DNA of 64,000 nucleotides from Nocardioides sp. cx-173 (GCF_021117365.1 NZ_CP088262.1:1-64000), one strand, 5' to 3'. Numbered from the stretch's first letter, positions 1 to 12,510 are shown. Notes: a model not told the origin generated them from the sequence alone. Program-made: numbers and translations.

Positions 1-303
1 GTCCACACCTGTGGATGACGGCTTGCCGGTCCCGGCGTGCGCGGGTTAAGTTCGGGCCACCGAGGTTCCCCCGCAGCCTCCGACCGGCCCGGCTCGACGG
101 GGTCTGTGACCTCCGCCACACCGGTGGGAAAAGGCCATCTGACCTGCGAAGACATCAGATTCATACCGGTCCAGCTGCGTCTCGGACCGGCTCTGTCCAC
201 AGACACAGAGTCGGGTTCACAACCTGTGGACAAACTTGTGGAGACAGCGCCGCCCGGATCGGGCGGCACGATTGACTCGGGCACGAAAGGCGGCGGGAAC
301 CAC
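1..303. promoter_or_regulatory. dnaA upstream region with DnaA boxes
   Basis: No convincing gene lies here. On the reverse strand a perfect actinobacterial DnaA box (TTGTCCACA) occupies 225-233. Near matches are CTGTCCACA at 193-201 and the reverse of TCATCCACA at 10-18, and a weaker TGTGGAGA site follows at about 238-245. Sites this close to dnaA fit autoregulation of dnaA by DnaA, and they may form part of a bipartite origin with the dnaA-dnaN side. The boxes are seen directly; the role is inferred from known dnaA promoters. Confidence 0.65.
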
Positions 304-1740
304 GTGGAGCACATGACGTCCGACCTCGACCAGGCGTGGCGGCAGGTCGTCAACGACCTCCAGCCCAACCAGCGGGCCTGGCTGCGCGCGAGCAGGCCGG
401 TGACCCTGCACGAGAACACCGCGATCATCGCGGTGCCCAACGACTTCACGCGGGTGCAGTTGGAGGGCCGCCTACGCGGCCAGCTCGAGGACGCGCTGAC
501 GGTCAGCTTCGCGCGCGAGATCCGGATCGCCGTCACCGTGGACGCCACGCTGGATGAGGGGCAGATGGCCCCGGAGCATCCACATGTCGCTTCGGAGACA
601 AGTCGAGAGATCGACATGTCGACAATCTCCCAGGCCCCGCCGGCACCCCCGGCACCGGTCTTCGTGCCGGAGGCCACCGAGTCGGTCAAGGGCAGCGCGC
701 TCGAGACCCGGCTCAACCCGAAGTACACCTTCGAGACCTTCGTCATCGGCAGCTCCAACCGGTTCCCCCACGCCGCCGCGGTCGCGGTGGCCGAGGCGCC
801 CGGCAAGGCGTACAACCCGCTGCTCGTCTACGGCGACTCCGGTCTGGGCAAGACCCACCTGCTCCACGCCATCGGCCACTACGTGCGCAGCCTCTACGCC
901 GGCGCCAAGGTGCGCTACGTGTCGAGCGAGGAGTTCACGAACGAGTTCATCAACGCGATCCGCGACGACCGGCAGGACCGGTTCAAGCGGCGCTACCGCG
1001 ATGTCGACGTCCTGCTCATCGACGACATCCAGTTCCTGGAGGGCAAGACCCAGACCCAGGAGGAGTTCTTCCACACGTTCAACACCCTGCACAACGCCAA
1101 CAAGCAGATCGTCCTGACCTCCGACCGGGCGCCCAAGCGACTCGAGGCACTCGAGGACCGGCTGCGCAACCGGTTCGAATGGGGCCTCATCACCGACGTC
1201 CAGCCGCCCGACCTCGAGACCCGCATCGCGATCCTGCGCAAGAAGGCCGCGATGGACCGGCTCACGGCGCCGCCGGACGTGCTCGAGTTCATCGCGTCCA
1301 AGATCCAGACCAACATCCGCGAGCTCGAGGGTGCCCTGATCCGGGTCACGGCGTTCGCCAACCTCAACCGCCAGGAGGTCGACATGACCCTGGCCGAGAT
1401 CGTCCTCAAGGACCTGATCCCCGAGGGCGGCGAGCCGGAGATCACCGCCTCGCTCATCATCGCCCAGACCGCGTCGTACTTCGGGCTCAGCATCGAGGAG
1501 CTCACGGGACCGAGCCGCGGGCGGCACCTGGTCATGGCGCGGCAGATCGCCATGTACCTGTGCCGGGAGCTGACCGACCTGTCCCTGCCCAAGATCGGGG
1601 CGCAGTTCGGCAACCGCGACCACACCACGGTGATGTACGCCGATCGCAAGATCAACCAGCTCCTGGCCGAGCGCCGGGCGGTCTTCAACCAGGTCAGCGA
1701 GCTGACCAACCGCGTGAAGATGCAGGCTCGCCAATCCTGA
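304..1740 (+). CDS. dnaA: Chromosomal replication initiator protein DnaA
   Basis: DnaA binds boxes at oriC, oligomerises with ATP and melts the origin so that DnaB can load. At 478 residues it has the usual size with a short domain II. The Walker A motif GDSGLGKT is at about residues 177-184, Walker B LLIDDIQF near 238-244, and the C-terminal box-binding signature [10 protein letters not shown] near 438. The GTG at 304 is preferred because GGCGGGA (292-298) sits 5 nt upstream; the in-frame ATG at 313 is a possible alternative. The reading frame stays open further upstream to base 37, but that part overlaps the DnaA boxes and lacks homologous character. It heads the origin gene cluster. Confidence 0.97.
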   Translation: MEHMTSDLDQAWRQVVNDLQPNQRAWLRASRPVTLHENTAIIAVPNDFTRVQLEGRLRGQLEDALTVSFAREIRIAVTVDATLDEGQMAPEHPHVASETSREIDMSTISQAPPAPPAPVFVPEATESVKGSALETRLNPKYTFETFVIGSSNRFPHAAAVAVAEAPGKAYNPLLVYGDSGLGKTHLLHAIGHYVRSLYAGAKVRYVSSEEFTNEFINAIRDDRQDRFKRRYRDVDVLLIDDIQFLEGKTQTQEEFFHTFNTLHNANKQIVLTSDRAPKRLEALEDRLRNRFEWGLITDVQPPDLETRIAILRKKAAMDRLTAPPDVLEFIASKIQTNIRELEGALIRVTAFANLNRQEVDMTLAEIVLKDLIPEGGEPEITASLIIAQTASYFGLSIEELTGPSRGRHLVMARQIAMYLCRELTDLSLPKIGAQFGNRDHTTVMYADRKINQLLAERRAVFNQVSELTNRVKMQARQS

Positions 1741-1774
1741 CCGGCTGACCCTTGTGGGCCCTAGGTTGGTGCCC

Positions 1775-2191
1775 ATGAAGCCTCTCTACACCGCCTCCGC
1801 CGTCGCCACGGGCGACGGCCGCAACGGCCACGTCCAGTCCACCGACGGCCTCGTCGACACCGACGTCCGGACCCCGCCCGAGCTCGGGGGTCCCGGAGGC
1901 GCGACCAACCCTGAGCAGCTCTTCGCCGCCGGGTACGCCGCGTGCTTCCACTCCGCCCTCAAGATGGTCGCCGGCAAGGCCAACGCCGACACGACCGACT
2001 CCGAGGTCGTCGCGGACGTCTCCCTCGGCTCGAACGACGACGGTGGCTTCGGGCTCGCCGTCCAGCTCGAGGTCACGCTGCCCGCCCTGGAGCGGGACCT
2101 CGCCGAGCAGCTAGTGGCCCAGGCGCACGAGGTGTGCCCCTACTCCAACGCCACCCGAGGCAACATCGAGGTCACTCTGACGGTCGCCTGA
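1775..2191 (+). CDS. Ohr/OsmC-family organic hydroperoxide resistance protein
   Basis: Ohr and OsmC enzymes reduce organic hydroperoxides in the cytoplasm with a pair of reactive cysteines. This 138-residue protein has both: Cys57 in AACFHS and Cys121 in EVCPYS, together with the NPEQLFAAGYAACF stretch typical of Ohr. Length matches the family. It begins 34 nt after the dnaA stop and reads in the same direction, between dnaA and dnaN, where most actinobacteria have only the origin. No MarR/OhrR regulator adjoins it. Assignment to Ohr rather than OsmC is an inference from the short N-terminus and motif wording. Confidence 0.88.
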   Translation: MKPLYTASAVATGDGRNGHVQSTDGLVDTDVRTPPELGGPGGATNPEQLFAAGYAACFHSALKMVAGKANADTTDSEVVADVSLGSNDDGGFGLAVQLEVTLPALERDLAEQLVAQAHEVCPYSNATRGNIEVTLTVA

Positions 2192-2544
2192 CGCCCTCCC
2201 CTGCCTGTGGACGAAGGACCCGCGAGGTCCGAACTACACGGGGAGGATCTGTGGAGGAGCGGCCGGGTCCGTCCCGGGACGGATCGTCGTTCCACATCCG
2301 CGGCGAGCCGCCCCGCGCTCCTCCACAGCGCCATCCACCCCTCGGCACGCACCTGACCTGCACGTACGCCACTTCTCCACAGTTTCCACCGACGCTATGA
2401 CGACTACCTACCTGTAACTGTCCAGATCCTCGGTGCACGTCTACCTGGGCCCCTGCCTGGGGATGACTCGTGCGGTCGGTGCCCACGTGGCAGGATGCGC
2501 ATCCCAGACTTGTGTGATTCCGAGCCACTCCCGAAGGATCCATC
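2192..2544. other. Candidate oriC between the Ohr gene and dnaN
   Basis: This gene-free stretch of 353 bases sits just upstream of dnaN, the usual actinobacterial oriC position. DnaA-box-like sites visible are the reverse of TCGTCCACA at 2206-2214, TGTGGAGGA at 2250-2258, and TTCTCCACA at 2373-2381, with a further CTCCACA-type site near 2321. All deviate from TTGTCCACA by at least one base. There is no strongly AT-rich unwinding tract, though 2371-2420 is less GC-rich than its surroundings. The call rests on position plus several degenerate boxes. Confidence 0.6.
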
Positions 2545-3684
2545 GTGAAGTTTCGTGTCGATCGTGACGTGCTCGCCGACGCCGTCGCCTGGGCCGCCCG
2601 CAGCCTGCCGGTCCGCCCGAGCGCCCCGGTGCTGGCCGGCCTCCTCATCGACGCCTCGGACGACGGCCTGGTGTTGTCGTCCTTTGACTACGAGACCTCC
2701 GCTCGCGCGACCCTGACCGCCGAGGTCAGCGACGAGGGACGCGCCCTGGTCAGCGGCCGGCTGCTCGCCGACATCTGCCGCAGCCTGCCGGCCAAGCCGG
2801 TCGACATGGCGCTGGACGGATCCCGGGTCACCCTCACCTGCGGCTCGGCCCGGTTCACGCTGCAGACGATGCCGGTCGAGGACTACCCGACCATCCCCCA
2901 GATGCCCGAGGCGACCGGCACGGTGCAGAGCGACGTGTTCGCGCACGCCGTCGCCCAGGCGGTCACCGCCGCCGGCCGCGACGACATGCTGCCGGTGCTG
3001 ACCGGCGTACGCATCGAGATTGACGGGTCCACGATCTCGCTGCTCGCCACCGACCGCTTCCGCCTCTCGCAGCGTGAGCTCACCTGGGACCCCCGCTCGC
3101 CGGACGAGTCCTTGGCCGCGCTGGTCCCGGCCCGCGTGCTCGGCGACACCGCCAAGTCGCTCACCGCGGGCAGCGAGGTCAAGATCGCGCTCTCCGCGAG
3201 CGGCTCGGGCGAGGGCATCATCGGCTTCGAGGGCAACGCGCCCGGCGGCCTGCGCCGCACGACCACGCGCCTCCTGGACGGAGAGTTCCCCAAGGTCCGC
3301 AGCCTCTTCCCGGCCGAGAAGCTCACCGTCGCCAAGGTCGACAAGGCCGCCCTGATCGAGTCCGTGAAGCGGGTGTCGCTGGTCGCCGAGCGCAACACCG
3401 CCGTCCAGCTCGCGTTCAGCGACGGCGTGCTCACCCTGGACGCCGGGTCGGGCGACGAGGCCCAGGCCTCGGAGTCGATCGAGGCCGACATCGAGGGCGA
3501 GGACATCACCACCGGCTTCAACCCGCAGTTCCTCCTCGACGGACTCACCGCCATCGACGAGGCCGTCGTCGAGCTCGCCTTCACCCAGGCCTCCAAGCCC
3601 GTGGTGCTGAGCGGGGCGGTGGAGGACGGCGGCGCCGACAGCGGCTTCCGCTACCTGCTGATGCCCAGGCGCCTGCTTTCCTGA
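2545..3684 (+). CDS. dnaN: DNA polymerase III sliding clamp (beta subunit)
   Basis: The beta clamp is a ring-shaped homodimer that tethers DNA polymerase III and other clamp-binding proteins to DNA. The protein has 379 residues, as expected for three clamp domains, beginning MKFRVDRDVLADAV and ending in the typical YLLMPRRL-type tail. ATG at 2545 follows a GAAGGA ribosome-binding site. It lies immediately downstream of the proposed origin and starts the dnaN-gnd-recF run. Confidence 0.97.
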   Translation: MKFRVDRDVLADAVAWAARSLPVRPSAPVLAGLLIDASDDGLVLSSFDYETSARATLTAEVSDEGRALVSGRLLADICRSLPAKPVDMALDGSRVTLTCGSARFTLQTMPVEDYPTIPQMPEATGTVQSDVFAHAVAQAVTAAGRDDMLPVLTGVRIEIDGSTISLLATDRFRLSQRELTWDPRSPDESLAALVPARVLGDTAKSLTAGSEVKIALSASGSGEGIIGFEGNAPGGLRRTTTRLLDGEFPKVRSLFPAEKLTVAKVDKAALIESVKRVSLVAERNTAVQLAFSDGVLTLDAGSGDEAQASESIEADIEGEDITTGFNPQFLLDGLTAIDEAVVELAFTQASKPVVLSGAVEDGGADSGFRYLLMPRRLLS

Positions 3685-3718
3685 CAGCACACGCCCGCAC
3701 GCTTTGGGGAGGATTCGC

Positions 3719-4690
3719 ATGGAGCTCGGACTGGTCGGCCTCGGCAAGATGGGCGGCAACATGCGCACCCGGATGCGCAACGGCGGCGTGACGGTCGTCG
3801 GCTACGACCACCACCCCGAGGTCTCGGACGCCGAGAGCCTCGAGGCGATGGTCGCGCAGCTGTCGGCACCCCGCGTCGTCTGGGTGATGGTCCCGGCCGG
3901 CCAGCCGACCCACGACACGATCATGGAGCTGAGCGACCTGCTCGAGGAGGGCGACCTGATCGTCGACGGCGGCAACTCGCGCTGGACCGACGACATCGCG
4001 CATGCCGAGTCCCTCGCCGAGAAGGGGATCGGCTTCGTCGACTGCGGCGTGTCCGGTGGGGTCTGGGGCTTGGAGAACGGCTACGCCCTCATGTACGGCG
4101 GCACTCCCGAGGACGTCGCCAAGGTCCAGCCGGCGTTCGACGCCCTCAAGCCCGAGGGCGAGTTCGGCTCGGTCCACGCCGGCAAGGTGGGCGCCGGCCA
4201 CTTCAGCAAGATGGTCCACAACGGCATCGAGTACGCGATGATGCAGTCCTACGCCGAGGGCTGGGAGCTGCTCGAGAAGGTCGAGATGGTCGACAACGTC
4301 ACCGAGGTGCTGCGCTCGTGGCGCGAGGGCACGGTGATCCGCTCCTGGCTGCTCGACCTCCTGGTCAGCGCGCTGGACGCGAAGCCCAACCTGGAAGGGA
4401 TCCGCGGCTACGCCGAGGACTCCGGGGAGGGTCGCTGGACCGTCGAGGCCGGGATCGAGCACGCCGTCGCCACGCCGGCGATCACGGCCGCGCTCTACGC
4501 GCGCTTCGTCTCCCGCCAGGACGACTCCCCGGCCATGAAGGCCGTCGCGGCCATGCGCAACCAGTTCGGCGGGCACGCCATGCAGACCAGCGCCCCCAAG
4601 GGCGGCGACGCGGACGGCGGTACGCCGGACCAGTCGCCCGCCGCCGAGAAGGCCGGGTCCGGCGACGAGTCCGCGCCGGCCGAGAGCTAG
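3719..4690 (+). CDS. gnd: 6-phosphogluconate dehydrogenase, decarboxylating (short type)
   Basis: This enzyme oxidises 6-phosphogluconate to ribulose 5-phosphate and CO2 in the pentose phosphate pathway. The 323-residue length fits the short GndA-like actinobacterial class. The N-terminal nucleotide-binding motif GLGKMGGNM is at about residues 7-15, and the catalytic [15 protein letters not shown] segment lies near 160-175. The C-terminal 30 or so residues are a low-complexity, Asp/Ala-rich extension outside the fold. ATG 3719 is preceded by a strong GGGGAGGA at 3707-3714. Its place between dnaN and recF is the usual actinobacterial arrangement. Confidence 0.95.
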   Translation: MELGLVGLGKMGGNMRTRMRNGGVTVVGYDHHPEVSDAESLEAMVAQLSAPRVVWVMVPAGQPTHDTIMELSDLLEEGDLIVDGGNSRWTDDIAHAESLAEKGIGFVDCGVSGGVWGLENGYALMYGGTPEDVAKVQPAFDALKPEGEFGSVHAGKVGAGHFSKMVHNGIEYAMMQSYAEGWELLEKVEMVDNVTEVLRSWREGTVIRSWLLDLLVSALDAKPNLEGIRGYAEDSGEGRWTVEAGIEHAVATPAITAALYARFVSRQDDSPAMKAVAAMRNQFGGHAMQTSAPKGGDADGGTPDQSPAAEKAGSGDESAPAES

Positions 4691-4701
4691 CCGCACCTGC
4701 G

Positions 4702-5844
4702 GTGTACGTCTCCCACCTCACGCTGCACGACTTCCGCTCCTACGCCACCGCCGACGTCGCGCTCGAGCCCGGCGTCACCGCCTTCATCGGCCGCAACGGC
4801 CAGGGCAAGACCAACCTGGTCGAGGCGATCGACTACCTCTCGCGACTCTCCTCGCACCGGGTCGCGACCGACGCACCGCTGGTCCGCGCCGGCTGCACGC
4901 AGGCCATCGTGCGCGCGGCCGTCGTACGCGAGGGCCGCACGGCGGTGCTCGAGGTGGAGCTCAACCCCGGCAAGGCCAACCGGGCGCGAGTCAACCGCTC
5001 GACCCTGCCGCGGGCCCGCGAGCTCGTCGGGCTGGTGCGCACCGTGGTGTTCTCCCCCGAGGACCTGACCCTGGTCAAGGGCGACCCCTCGGACCGGCGG
5101 CGCTTCCTCGACGACCTGCTGGTGCTGCGCGTGCCCCGGTTGGCCGGCGTGCGCTCGGACTACGACCGGATCCTGCGCCAGCGCAACTCGCTGCTGAAGA
5201 CCGCGGGACATGCGCGCCGCGGCTCGAGCTCGCAGGAGTCGGCGCTGTCGACCCTCGCGGTCTGGGACGGTCAGCTCGCGCGCGCCGGCTCCGAGCTGCT
5301 GCGCGAGCGGCTCGCGCTGGTCGACGCGCTCCGGCCCTACGTCGGCAACGCCTACGCCACGGTCGCGCGCGGGGCGTCGCGGGAGGACGCCGCGATCGAG
5401 TACCGGCCGTCCTTCGAGCTGGGCGAGGATCTCGAGGCCGGGCTGCTCGCCGAGCTCGAGCGACGCCGGGGCGATGAGCTCGACCGTGGGATCTCGCTGG
5501 TCGGCCCGCACCGCGACGAGCTCCTGCTGACCCTGGGTGGGCCGGCCGACGCAGGTGGCGTCCGCCTGCCGGTGAAGGGCTACGCCTCGCACGGGGAGAG
5601 TTGGTCCTTCGCGCTCGCGCTGCGCCTGGCGTCGTACGACCTGTTGCGCTCCGACGGCGACGACCCGATCCTGATCCTGGACGACGTCTTCGCCGAGCTC
5701 GACACCGAACGCCGCGCCCAGCTCGCCGAGCTGGTCGCGGGGGCCGAGCAGGTGCTGGTCACCGCGGCGGTGGCCGACGACGTGCCCGAGGCGCTGGCGG
5801 GGACCCGCTACGCCGTGGCCAACGGGGAGGTGACGCGTGTCTGA
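4702..5844 (+). CDS. recF: DNA replication and repair protein RecF
   Basis: RecF is an SMC-like ATPase that helps RecO and RecR load RecA at gaps. The protein has 380 residues from GTG 4702, starting [14 protein letters not shown], the canonical RecF N-terminus. Walker A GRNGQGKT is at residues 30-37, and the Walker B region [10 protein letters not shown] is near 322-331. The frame is open far upstream into gnd, but that part is a shadow of gnd. The last bases overlap the start of the DUF721 gene by 8 nt, indicating translational coupling. Confidence 0.96.
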   Translation: MYVSHLTLHDFRSYATADVALEPGVTAFIGRNGQGKTNLVEAIDYLSRLSSHRVATDAPLVRAGCTQAIVRAAVVREGRTAVLEVELNPGKANRARVNRSTLPRARELVGLVRTVVFSPEDLTLVKGDPSDRRRFLDDLLVLRVPRLAGVRSDYDRILRQRNSLLKTAGHARRGSSSQESALSTLAVWDGQLARAGSELLRERLALVDALRPYVGNAYATVARGASREDAAIEYRPSFELGEDLEAGLLAELERRRGDELDRGISLVGPHRDELLLTLGGPADAGGVRLPVKGYASHGESWSFALALRLASYDLLRSDGDDPILILDDVFAELDTERRAQLAELVAGAEQVLVTAAVADDVPEALAGTRYAVANGEVTRV

Positions 5845-6385
5845 GCAGGACGTGCCCGAGCCCCCGGAGCCCGGTGTCCCCGAGGAGCCGCACGCCGACG
5901 ACGGCCTGGACCTGGCGCGGGCCCTCACCCGCGCGGTCGCCGGCTCGACCCCCCGGCGCCGGGCCCAGGCCCGCGGCCGCTCGCGCCCCGGCCTCGCCGG
6001 CCGGGTCAGCGGGGCGCACCCCGACGACCGCGACCCGCAGACCCTGGACACGACCCTCGCCCGCCTGGTCGACGACCACGGCTGGGCCCTGGACCTGCGG
6101 ATGCGCGGGGTCTTCGCGCGCTGGCCCGAGCTGGTCGGGGCGGAGGTCGCCGCCCACTGCACCCCCGAGACGTTCACCGACGGCAAGCTGCTGGTGCGCA
6201 CCGACTCCACGGCGTGGGCCACCCAGCTCACCCTGCTCGCGCCGACCGTCGTACGCCGGCTCAACGAGGAGCTCGGCCCCGGCACCGTGATCGCCATGGA
6301 CGTGGCCGGACCGCACCTGCCGAGCTGGAAGAAGGGCCGCCGCAGCACCCGCGACGGGCGTGGCCCCCGCGACACCTACGGCTGA
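5837..6385 (+). CDS. DUF721 / DciA-like protein
   Basis: DUF721 proteins adjoin recF and gyrB in most actinobacteria. The family includes DciA, which loads the replicative helicase in bacteria lacking DnaC; that role here is inferred. The protein has 182 residues. Its first 70 are acidic and then Arg/Pro-rich and probably disordered. The folded DUF721 core runs from about residue 85, with [30 protein letters not shown] and LNEELGPG. The GTG start overlaps the recF stop region. Confidence 0.9.
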   Translation: MSEQDVPEPPEPGVPEEPHADDGLDLARALTRAVAGSTPRRRAQARGRSRPGLAGRVSGAHPDDRDPQTLDTTLARLVDDHGWALDLRMRGVFARWPELVGAEVAAHCTPETFTDGKLLVRTDSTAWATQLTLLAPTVVRRLNEELGPGTVIAMDVAGPHLPSWKKGRRSTRDGRGPRDTYG

Positions 6386-6649
6386 CCGGGGATCCATCCC
6401 GCCGCCCGCACCAGACGATCTGCGAGCCGCGCGACGGTATGGGGACCCGTGCGCCCCCCTGTTCGGGCCTCCGCGAGGCGCCTATGGGGCGCTCAGCGGC
6501 GTATTTGTCCACAGATCCCCCCCGCCTCGGGGCAACACGCGTGGAATACGGCCCTAGAACCGGTATCATGGACATCGGCCGCCGTGACGGGACTACACCC
6601 CGGTCCGTCGGCCTTCTGTGTGCCATCCCACCGTTAGATGAGGTTCTGC
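6386..6649 (+). promoter_or_regulatory. gyrB upstream region with a perfect DnaA box
   Basis: This 264-base gap before gyrB carries a perfect TTGTCCACA at 6505-6513. A possible promoter is the -10-like TATCAT at 6564-6569, with GTGGAA 17 bp upstream as a weak -35. GATGAGG at 6636-6642 serves as the ribosome-binding site for the GTG at 6650. The box is directly visible; DnaA control of gyrBA and the promoter assignment are inferences. Confidence 0.45.
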
Positions 6650-8749
<2,100 letters not shown>

Positions 8750-8803
8750 GTATCTAGCAGCTTCCCTAGACATCGATAGACGCGACGAGAGAGACGAAGA
8801 CAC

Positions 8804-11482
8804 GTGAGCGAGACCCCCACTGACACGACCGGCGGCCCGGGCGGGCCCGAAGGCCCCGGGCCCGGCGGCCGGATCGAGCCGATCGAGCTGCAGACCTCCA
8901 TGCAGCGCGCCTACATCGACTACGCGATGGCGGTCATCGTCGGCCGGGCGCTGCCCGACGTACGCGATGGGCTCAAGCCGGTGCACCGCCGGGTGATCTA
9001 CGCGATGTTCGACGGCGGCTACCGCCCCGACCGCGGTTTCTCGAAGTGCTCGCGCGTCGTCGGTGACGTCATGGGTCAGTACCACCCGCACGGCGACACC
9101 GCGATCTACGACACCCTGGTGCGCCTGGCGCAGCCCTGGGTGATGCGCGCGCCGCTGGTCCAGGGCCAGGGCAACTTCGGCTCGCCGGGCAACGACTCCG
9201 CGGCCGCGATGCGCTACACCGAGTGCCGCATGGCGCCGCTCGCGCTGGAGATGGTGCGCGACATCGGCGAGGACACCGTCGACTTCCAGCCCAACTACGA
9301 CGGCCGCTCGCAGGAGCCGGTCGTCCTGCCCGCGCGCTACCCCAACCTCCTGGTCAACGGCTCGGCCGGCATCGCGGTCGGCATGGCCACGAGCATCCCG
9401 CCGCACAACCTGCGCGAGGTCGCGGAGGGCGCCAAGTGGGCGCTCGAGCACCCCGACGCCACCCGCGAGGAGCTGCTCGACGCGCTGCTGGAGCGGGTCA
9501 AGGGTCCCGACTTCCCCAACGGCGCCATGATCGTCGGCCACGAGGGCATCGAGCAGGCCTACCGCACCGGCCGCGGCTCGATCACCCAGCGCGCCGTCAT
9601 CGAGGTCGACGAGGACAACCGCGGGCGGACGATCCTCTCGATCACCGAGCTGCCCTACATGGTCAACCCCGACAACCTGGCGCTGAAGATCGCCGAGCTC
9701 GCCGACTCCGGTCGCGTGCAGGGCATCTCCGACGTACGCGACGACTCCTCGGGCCGCACCGGCCAGCGCCTGGTCGTGGTGCTCAAGCGCGACGCCGTGG
9801 CGCGCGTCGTACTCAACAACCTGCTCAAGCACACCGAGCTGCAGACCAACTTCAGCGCCAACATGCTGGCGCTGGTCGACGGTGTGCCGCGCACGCTCTC
9901 GATCGACCAGTTCATCAGCAACTGGGTCACCCACCAGGTCGAGGTCATCCAGCGTCGCACGCGCTACCGCCTGGCCGAGGCCGAGCGACGGGCCCACATC
10001 TACCGCGGCCTGGTGAAGGCGCTGGACCAGCTCGACGAGGTCATCGCGCTGATCCGCCGCTCGCCCGACGTCGCCGAGGCCCGCACCGGCCTGATCGAGC
10101 TCCTCGACATCGACGAGGAGCAGGCCGACGCGATCCTGCAGATGCAGCTGCGGCAGCTCGCCGCCCTGCAGCGCCAGAAGATCATCGACGAGCTTGCCGA
10201 GCTCGAGCTCAAGATCGCCGACCTCGAGGACATCCTCGCCAACGAGGCGCGCCAGCGGCAGATCATCGGCGACGAGCTCACCGAGATCACCGACAAGTAC
10301 GGCGACGAGCGGCGCACCCAGATCATCGCGGCCGACGGCGACCTCTCGATGGAGGACCTGATCCCCGACGAGGACCTGGTCGTCTCGATCACCCGCGGCG
10401 GCTACGCCAAGCGCACCCGCGCCGACCAGTACCGCTCGCAGAAGCGCGGCGGCAAGGGCGTGCGCGGCGCGACCCTGCGCGGCGACGACGTCGTGGAGCA
10501 CTTCATCGCGACCACCAACCACCACTGGCTGCTGTTCTTCACGACGGCCGGTCGCGTCTACCGCACGAAGGCCTACAACCTGCCCGAGGCCTCGCGCGAC
10601 GCCAAGGGCGGCCACGTGGCGGGGCTGCTCAGCTTCCAGCCGGACGAGTCGATCGCGCAGGTGCTGGCGATCCGCGACTACGAGCAGGCGCCCTACCTGG
10701 TGCTCGCGACCCGCAACGGCCTGGTCAAGAAGACCCGGCTGGGCGACTACAACAGCCCGCGGCAGGCCGGCGTCATCGCGATCAACTTCCGTGAGGACGA
10801 CGACGAGCTGATCGGCGCCGAGCTGGTCAACGCCGAGGACGACATCCTGCTGGTCTCGCGCAAGGGCTCGGCGATCCGGTTCCGCGCCGACGACGCGCAG
10901 CTGCGGCCGATGGGCCGGGCGACGTCCGGGGTCTCGGGCATGAAGTTCCGCAGCGACGACGACGCGGTGCTGTCGATGTCGGTCATCCGCGCGGCCCAGG
11001 CGGCGGCGGAGGACTCCGACGAGAACGTCCAGTACGTCTTCACGATCACCGACGGCGGCTTCGCCAAGCGCACCCGGATCAGCGAGTACCGGCTGACCAA
11101 CCGCGGCGGGCTCGGCGTACGCGCCATGGCCCTGGCCAATGAGGACCGCGGCGGTCTGGTGGGTGGCTTCATCGTCGAGGACGGCGACGAGGTGCTGGCG
11201 ATCACCCAGGGCGGGCAGGTCGTTCGCAGTCCGATCAACGAGGACTTCCGGCCCACCGGGCGCTCGACCATGGGCGTGAAGTTCGTCTCGCCCAAGGCCG
11301 GGGACTCGGTGGTCGTCGTGGCTCGCTCGGTCGAGGCCAAGGTCATCGAGGAGGCCGAGGAGAATGCGGAGCACCACGCCGCGGACTCGGCTACGGAGAC
11401 GGGCGAGTCGTCGGATGTGGTCGTGGATGTCACAATCGAGGAGTCCACTGACCCGGAGAACCCCGACGACAGGCGAGAGTGA
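8804..11482 (+). CDS. gyrA: DNA gyrase subunit A
   Basis: GyrA carries the active-site tyrosine that cuts and rejoins DNA and the C-terminal beta-pinwheel that wraps it. The protein has 892 residues. The catalytic Tyr lies in [10 protein letters not shown] near residue 145. The quinolone-determining segment reads [10 protein letters not shown], so Thr and Ala occupy the positions that are Ser83 and Ala84 in E. coli; Asp87 is kept. The GyrA-box-like QKRGGKGV sequence follows near residue 548. A roughly 50-residue acidic tail ends the protein. GTG 8804 is the start. Confidence 0.97.
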   Translation: MSETPTDTTGGPGGPEGPGPGGRIEPIELQTSMQRAYIDYAMAVIVGRALPDVRDGLKPVHRRVIYAMFDGGYRPDRGFSKCSRVVGDVMGQYHPHGDTAIYDTLVRLAQPWVMRAPLVQGQGNFGSPGNDSAAAMRYTECRMAPLALEMVRDIGEDTVDFQPNYDGRSQEPVVLPARYPNLLVNGSAGIAVGMATSIPPHNLREVAEGAKWALEHPDATREELLDALLERVKGPDFPNGAMIVGHEGIEQAYRTGRGSITQRAVIEVDEDNRGRTILSITELPYMVNPDNLALKIAELADSGRVQGISDVRDDSSGRTGQRLVVVLKRDAVARVVLNNLLKHTELQTNFSANMLALVDGVPRTLSIDQFISNWVTHQVEVIQRRTRYRLAEAERRAHIYRGLVKALDQLDEVIALIRRSPDVAEARTGLIELLDIDEEQADAILQMQLRQLAALQRQKIIDELAELELKIADLEDILANEARQRQIIGDELTEITDKYGDERRTQIIAADGDLSMEDLIPDEDLVVSITRGGYAKRTRADQYRSQKRGGKGVRGATLRGDDVVEHFIATTNHHWLLFFTTAGRVYRTKAYNLPEASRDAKGGHVAGLLSFQPDESIAQVLAIRDYEQAPYLVLATRNGLVKKTRLGDYNSPRQAGVIAINFREDDDELIGAELVNAEDDILLVSRKGSAIRFRADDAQLRPMGRATSGVSGMKFRSDDDAVLSMSVIRAAQAAAEDSDENVQYVFTITDGGFAKRTRISEYRLTNRGGLGVRAMALANEDRGGLVGGFIVEDGDEVLAITQGGQVVRSPINEDFRPTGRSTMGVKFVSPKAGDSVVVVARSVEAKVIEEAEENAEHHAADSATETGESSDVVVDVTIEESTDPENPDDRRE

Positions 11483-11488
11483 GGGCTG

Positions 11489-12067
11489 ATGACGGAGCGT
11501 TCCGCCCAGCCAGCCACCCCCCGCACCCAGACCCGCCCCGGGTCGGATCGCCCGACGGCGGACGACACCGCCGTACGGCCTGCGCTGCGTGAGCGGATCC
11601 AGGCCAAGGTCGCCAACGTCACCGACGAGCACCGCGCCAACGCGGAGCCGGAGTCGAACAAGGCGGCCAAGAAGGCGGCGGGCTCCGCCAAGCCGCCGCG
11701 GCGCGCCCGCCTGCGGCTGACCCGGATCGACCCGTGGTCGGTGATGAAGACGGCGTTCCTGCTCTCGGTCGCGTTCGGCGTCGTCACCGTCGTGTCCGTG
11801 GTGATGGTGTGGTCGGTGCTCGGCGCCGCCGGCACCTGGGACTCGATCAACGACGCCATCCGCGACAGCATCGGCGGCACGGAGACGGCCAACTTCGACA
11901 TCGAGAACTACATCGGCACCTCGCGGGTCGTCGGGTTCACGATGCTCGTGGCCGCCGTCGACGTGATCCTGCTGACCGCGATAGCGACCCTCGGCGCCTT
12001 CCTCTACAACATGGCCGCCGCGCTGCTCGGCGGCATCGAGGTCACCCTCGCGGAGGACAACAACTGA
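11489..12067 (+). CDS. DUF3566 membrane protein
   Basis: This is the DUF3566 protein that follows gyrA in most actinobacteria (the Mycobacterium Rv0007 position). It has 192 residues: a basic, disordered cytoplasmic N-terminal half of about 75 residues, then RLTRIDPWSVMKTAFLLSV entering a first membrane helix and a second helix near residues 150-175 (VDVILLTAIATLGAFLYNMAAALL). Its function is not established. It starts 7 nt after gyrA and is probably cotranscribed. Confidence 0.92.
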   Translation: MTERSAQPATPRTQTRPGSDRPTADDTAVRPALRERIQAKVANVTDEHRANAEPESNKAAKKAAGSAKPPRRARLRLTRIDPWSVMKTAFLLSVAFGVVTVVSVVMVWSVLGAAGTWDSINDAIRDSIGGTETANFDIENYIGTSRVVGFTMLVAAVDVILLTAIATLGAFLYNMAAALLGGIEVTLAEDNN

Positions 12068-12145
12068 GCCCGGCCGCGAGGTGCCCAGCCGTTTTGTGGG
12101 GCGCGTTCGCGGTGGGGTAATGTTCGCGGCTGGCAGTCGCCACAC

Positions 12146-12222
12146 GGGCCTATAGCTCAGACGGTTAGAGCGCTTCCCTGATAAGGAAGAGGTCAGAGGT
12201 TCAAGTCCTCTTAGGCCCACCA
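12146..12222 (+). tRNA. tRNA-Ile (GAT anticodon)
   Basis: The acceptor arm pairs GGGCCTA (12146-12152) with TAGGCCC (12212-12218). The anticodon loop CTGATAA gives GAT, the TTCAAGT T-loop is intact, and CCA is encoded at 12220-12222. Its position between gyrA-DUF3566 and tRNA-Ala is standard in actinobacteria. Confidence 0.97.
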
Positions 12223-12265
12223 CCCACCCATCCGGGGCACCGCCCCACCTGCCACGGGAGACAGC

Positions 12266-12391
12266 ATGAAGAAGGCCCTTCTGGTCCTCCTCGCAGTCGG
12301 CGGCGCCGTCCTGGCCCGCCGCAAGGCCGCCGAGAGCCGCGCCGAGCAGGCCCTGTGGGCCGAGGCCACCGACAACGTCGAGAAGGCCTGA
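12266..12391 (+). CDS. DLW-39 family small protein
   Basis: This 41-residue protein begins [20 protein letters not shown], a single hydrophobic helix followed by positive charges, and ends ATDNVEKA with an acidic tail containing LWAEATD. Small proteins of this type, called DLW-39, sit between tRNA-Ile and tRNA-Ala or nearby in many actinobacteria. Function is unknown. ACGGGAG at 12253-12259 provides a ribosome-binding site. Confidence 0.85.
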   Translation: MKKALLVLLAVGGAVLARRKAAESRAEQALWAEATDNVEKA

Positions 12392-12405
12392 CTCCTCGAC
12401 CTCCA

Positions 12406-12478
12406 GGGGCCTTGGCGCAATTGGTAGCGCACCTGCTTTGCAAGCAGGGGGTTAGGGGTTCGAGTCCCCTAGGCTCCA
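12406..12478 (+). tRNA. tRNA-Ala (TGC anticodon), integration target
   Basis: The acceptor arm pairs GGGGCCT (12406-12412) with AGGCTCC (12471-12477), giving the G3:U70 wobble pair that identifies tRNA-Ala. The anticodon is TGC in CTTTGCAAG. CCA is not encoded. The 3' part of the gene, from 12437, is duplicated at 29880-29922, so the element integrated here and rebuilt the tRNA end. The gene remains intact. Confidence 0.97.
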
Positions 12479-12479
12479 C
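12437..12479. repeat. attL, left direct repeat of the tRNA-Ala element
   Basis: These 43 bases, from TTTGCAAGCAGG to TAGGCTCCAC, are identical to 29880-29922. They cover the anticodon 3' half, variable loop, T arm and acceptor 3' strand of tRNA-Ala, a typical tyrosine-recombinase crossover. The match ends one base beyond the discriminator base (A versus C at the next position). Confidence 0.93.
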
Positions 12480-12484
12480 AGAGA

Positions 12485-12510
12485 GAAGCCGCAGGTCAGA
12501 CTGCGGTTTC
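12485..12510 (+). terminator. Hairpin downstream of tRNA-Ala
   Basis: GAAGCCGCAG (12485-12494) pairs with CTGCGGTTTC (12501-12510), with one G-U pair and a 6-nt loop, and is followed by TTCGCATTTC. It looks like a rho-independent terminator for the tRNA transcript. It lies just inside the island, so the native terminator would have been displaced to the other end. Confidence 0.5.
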
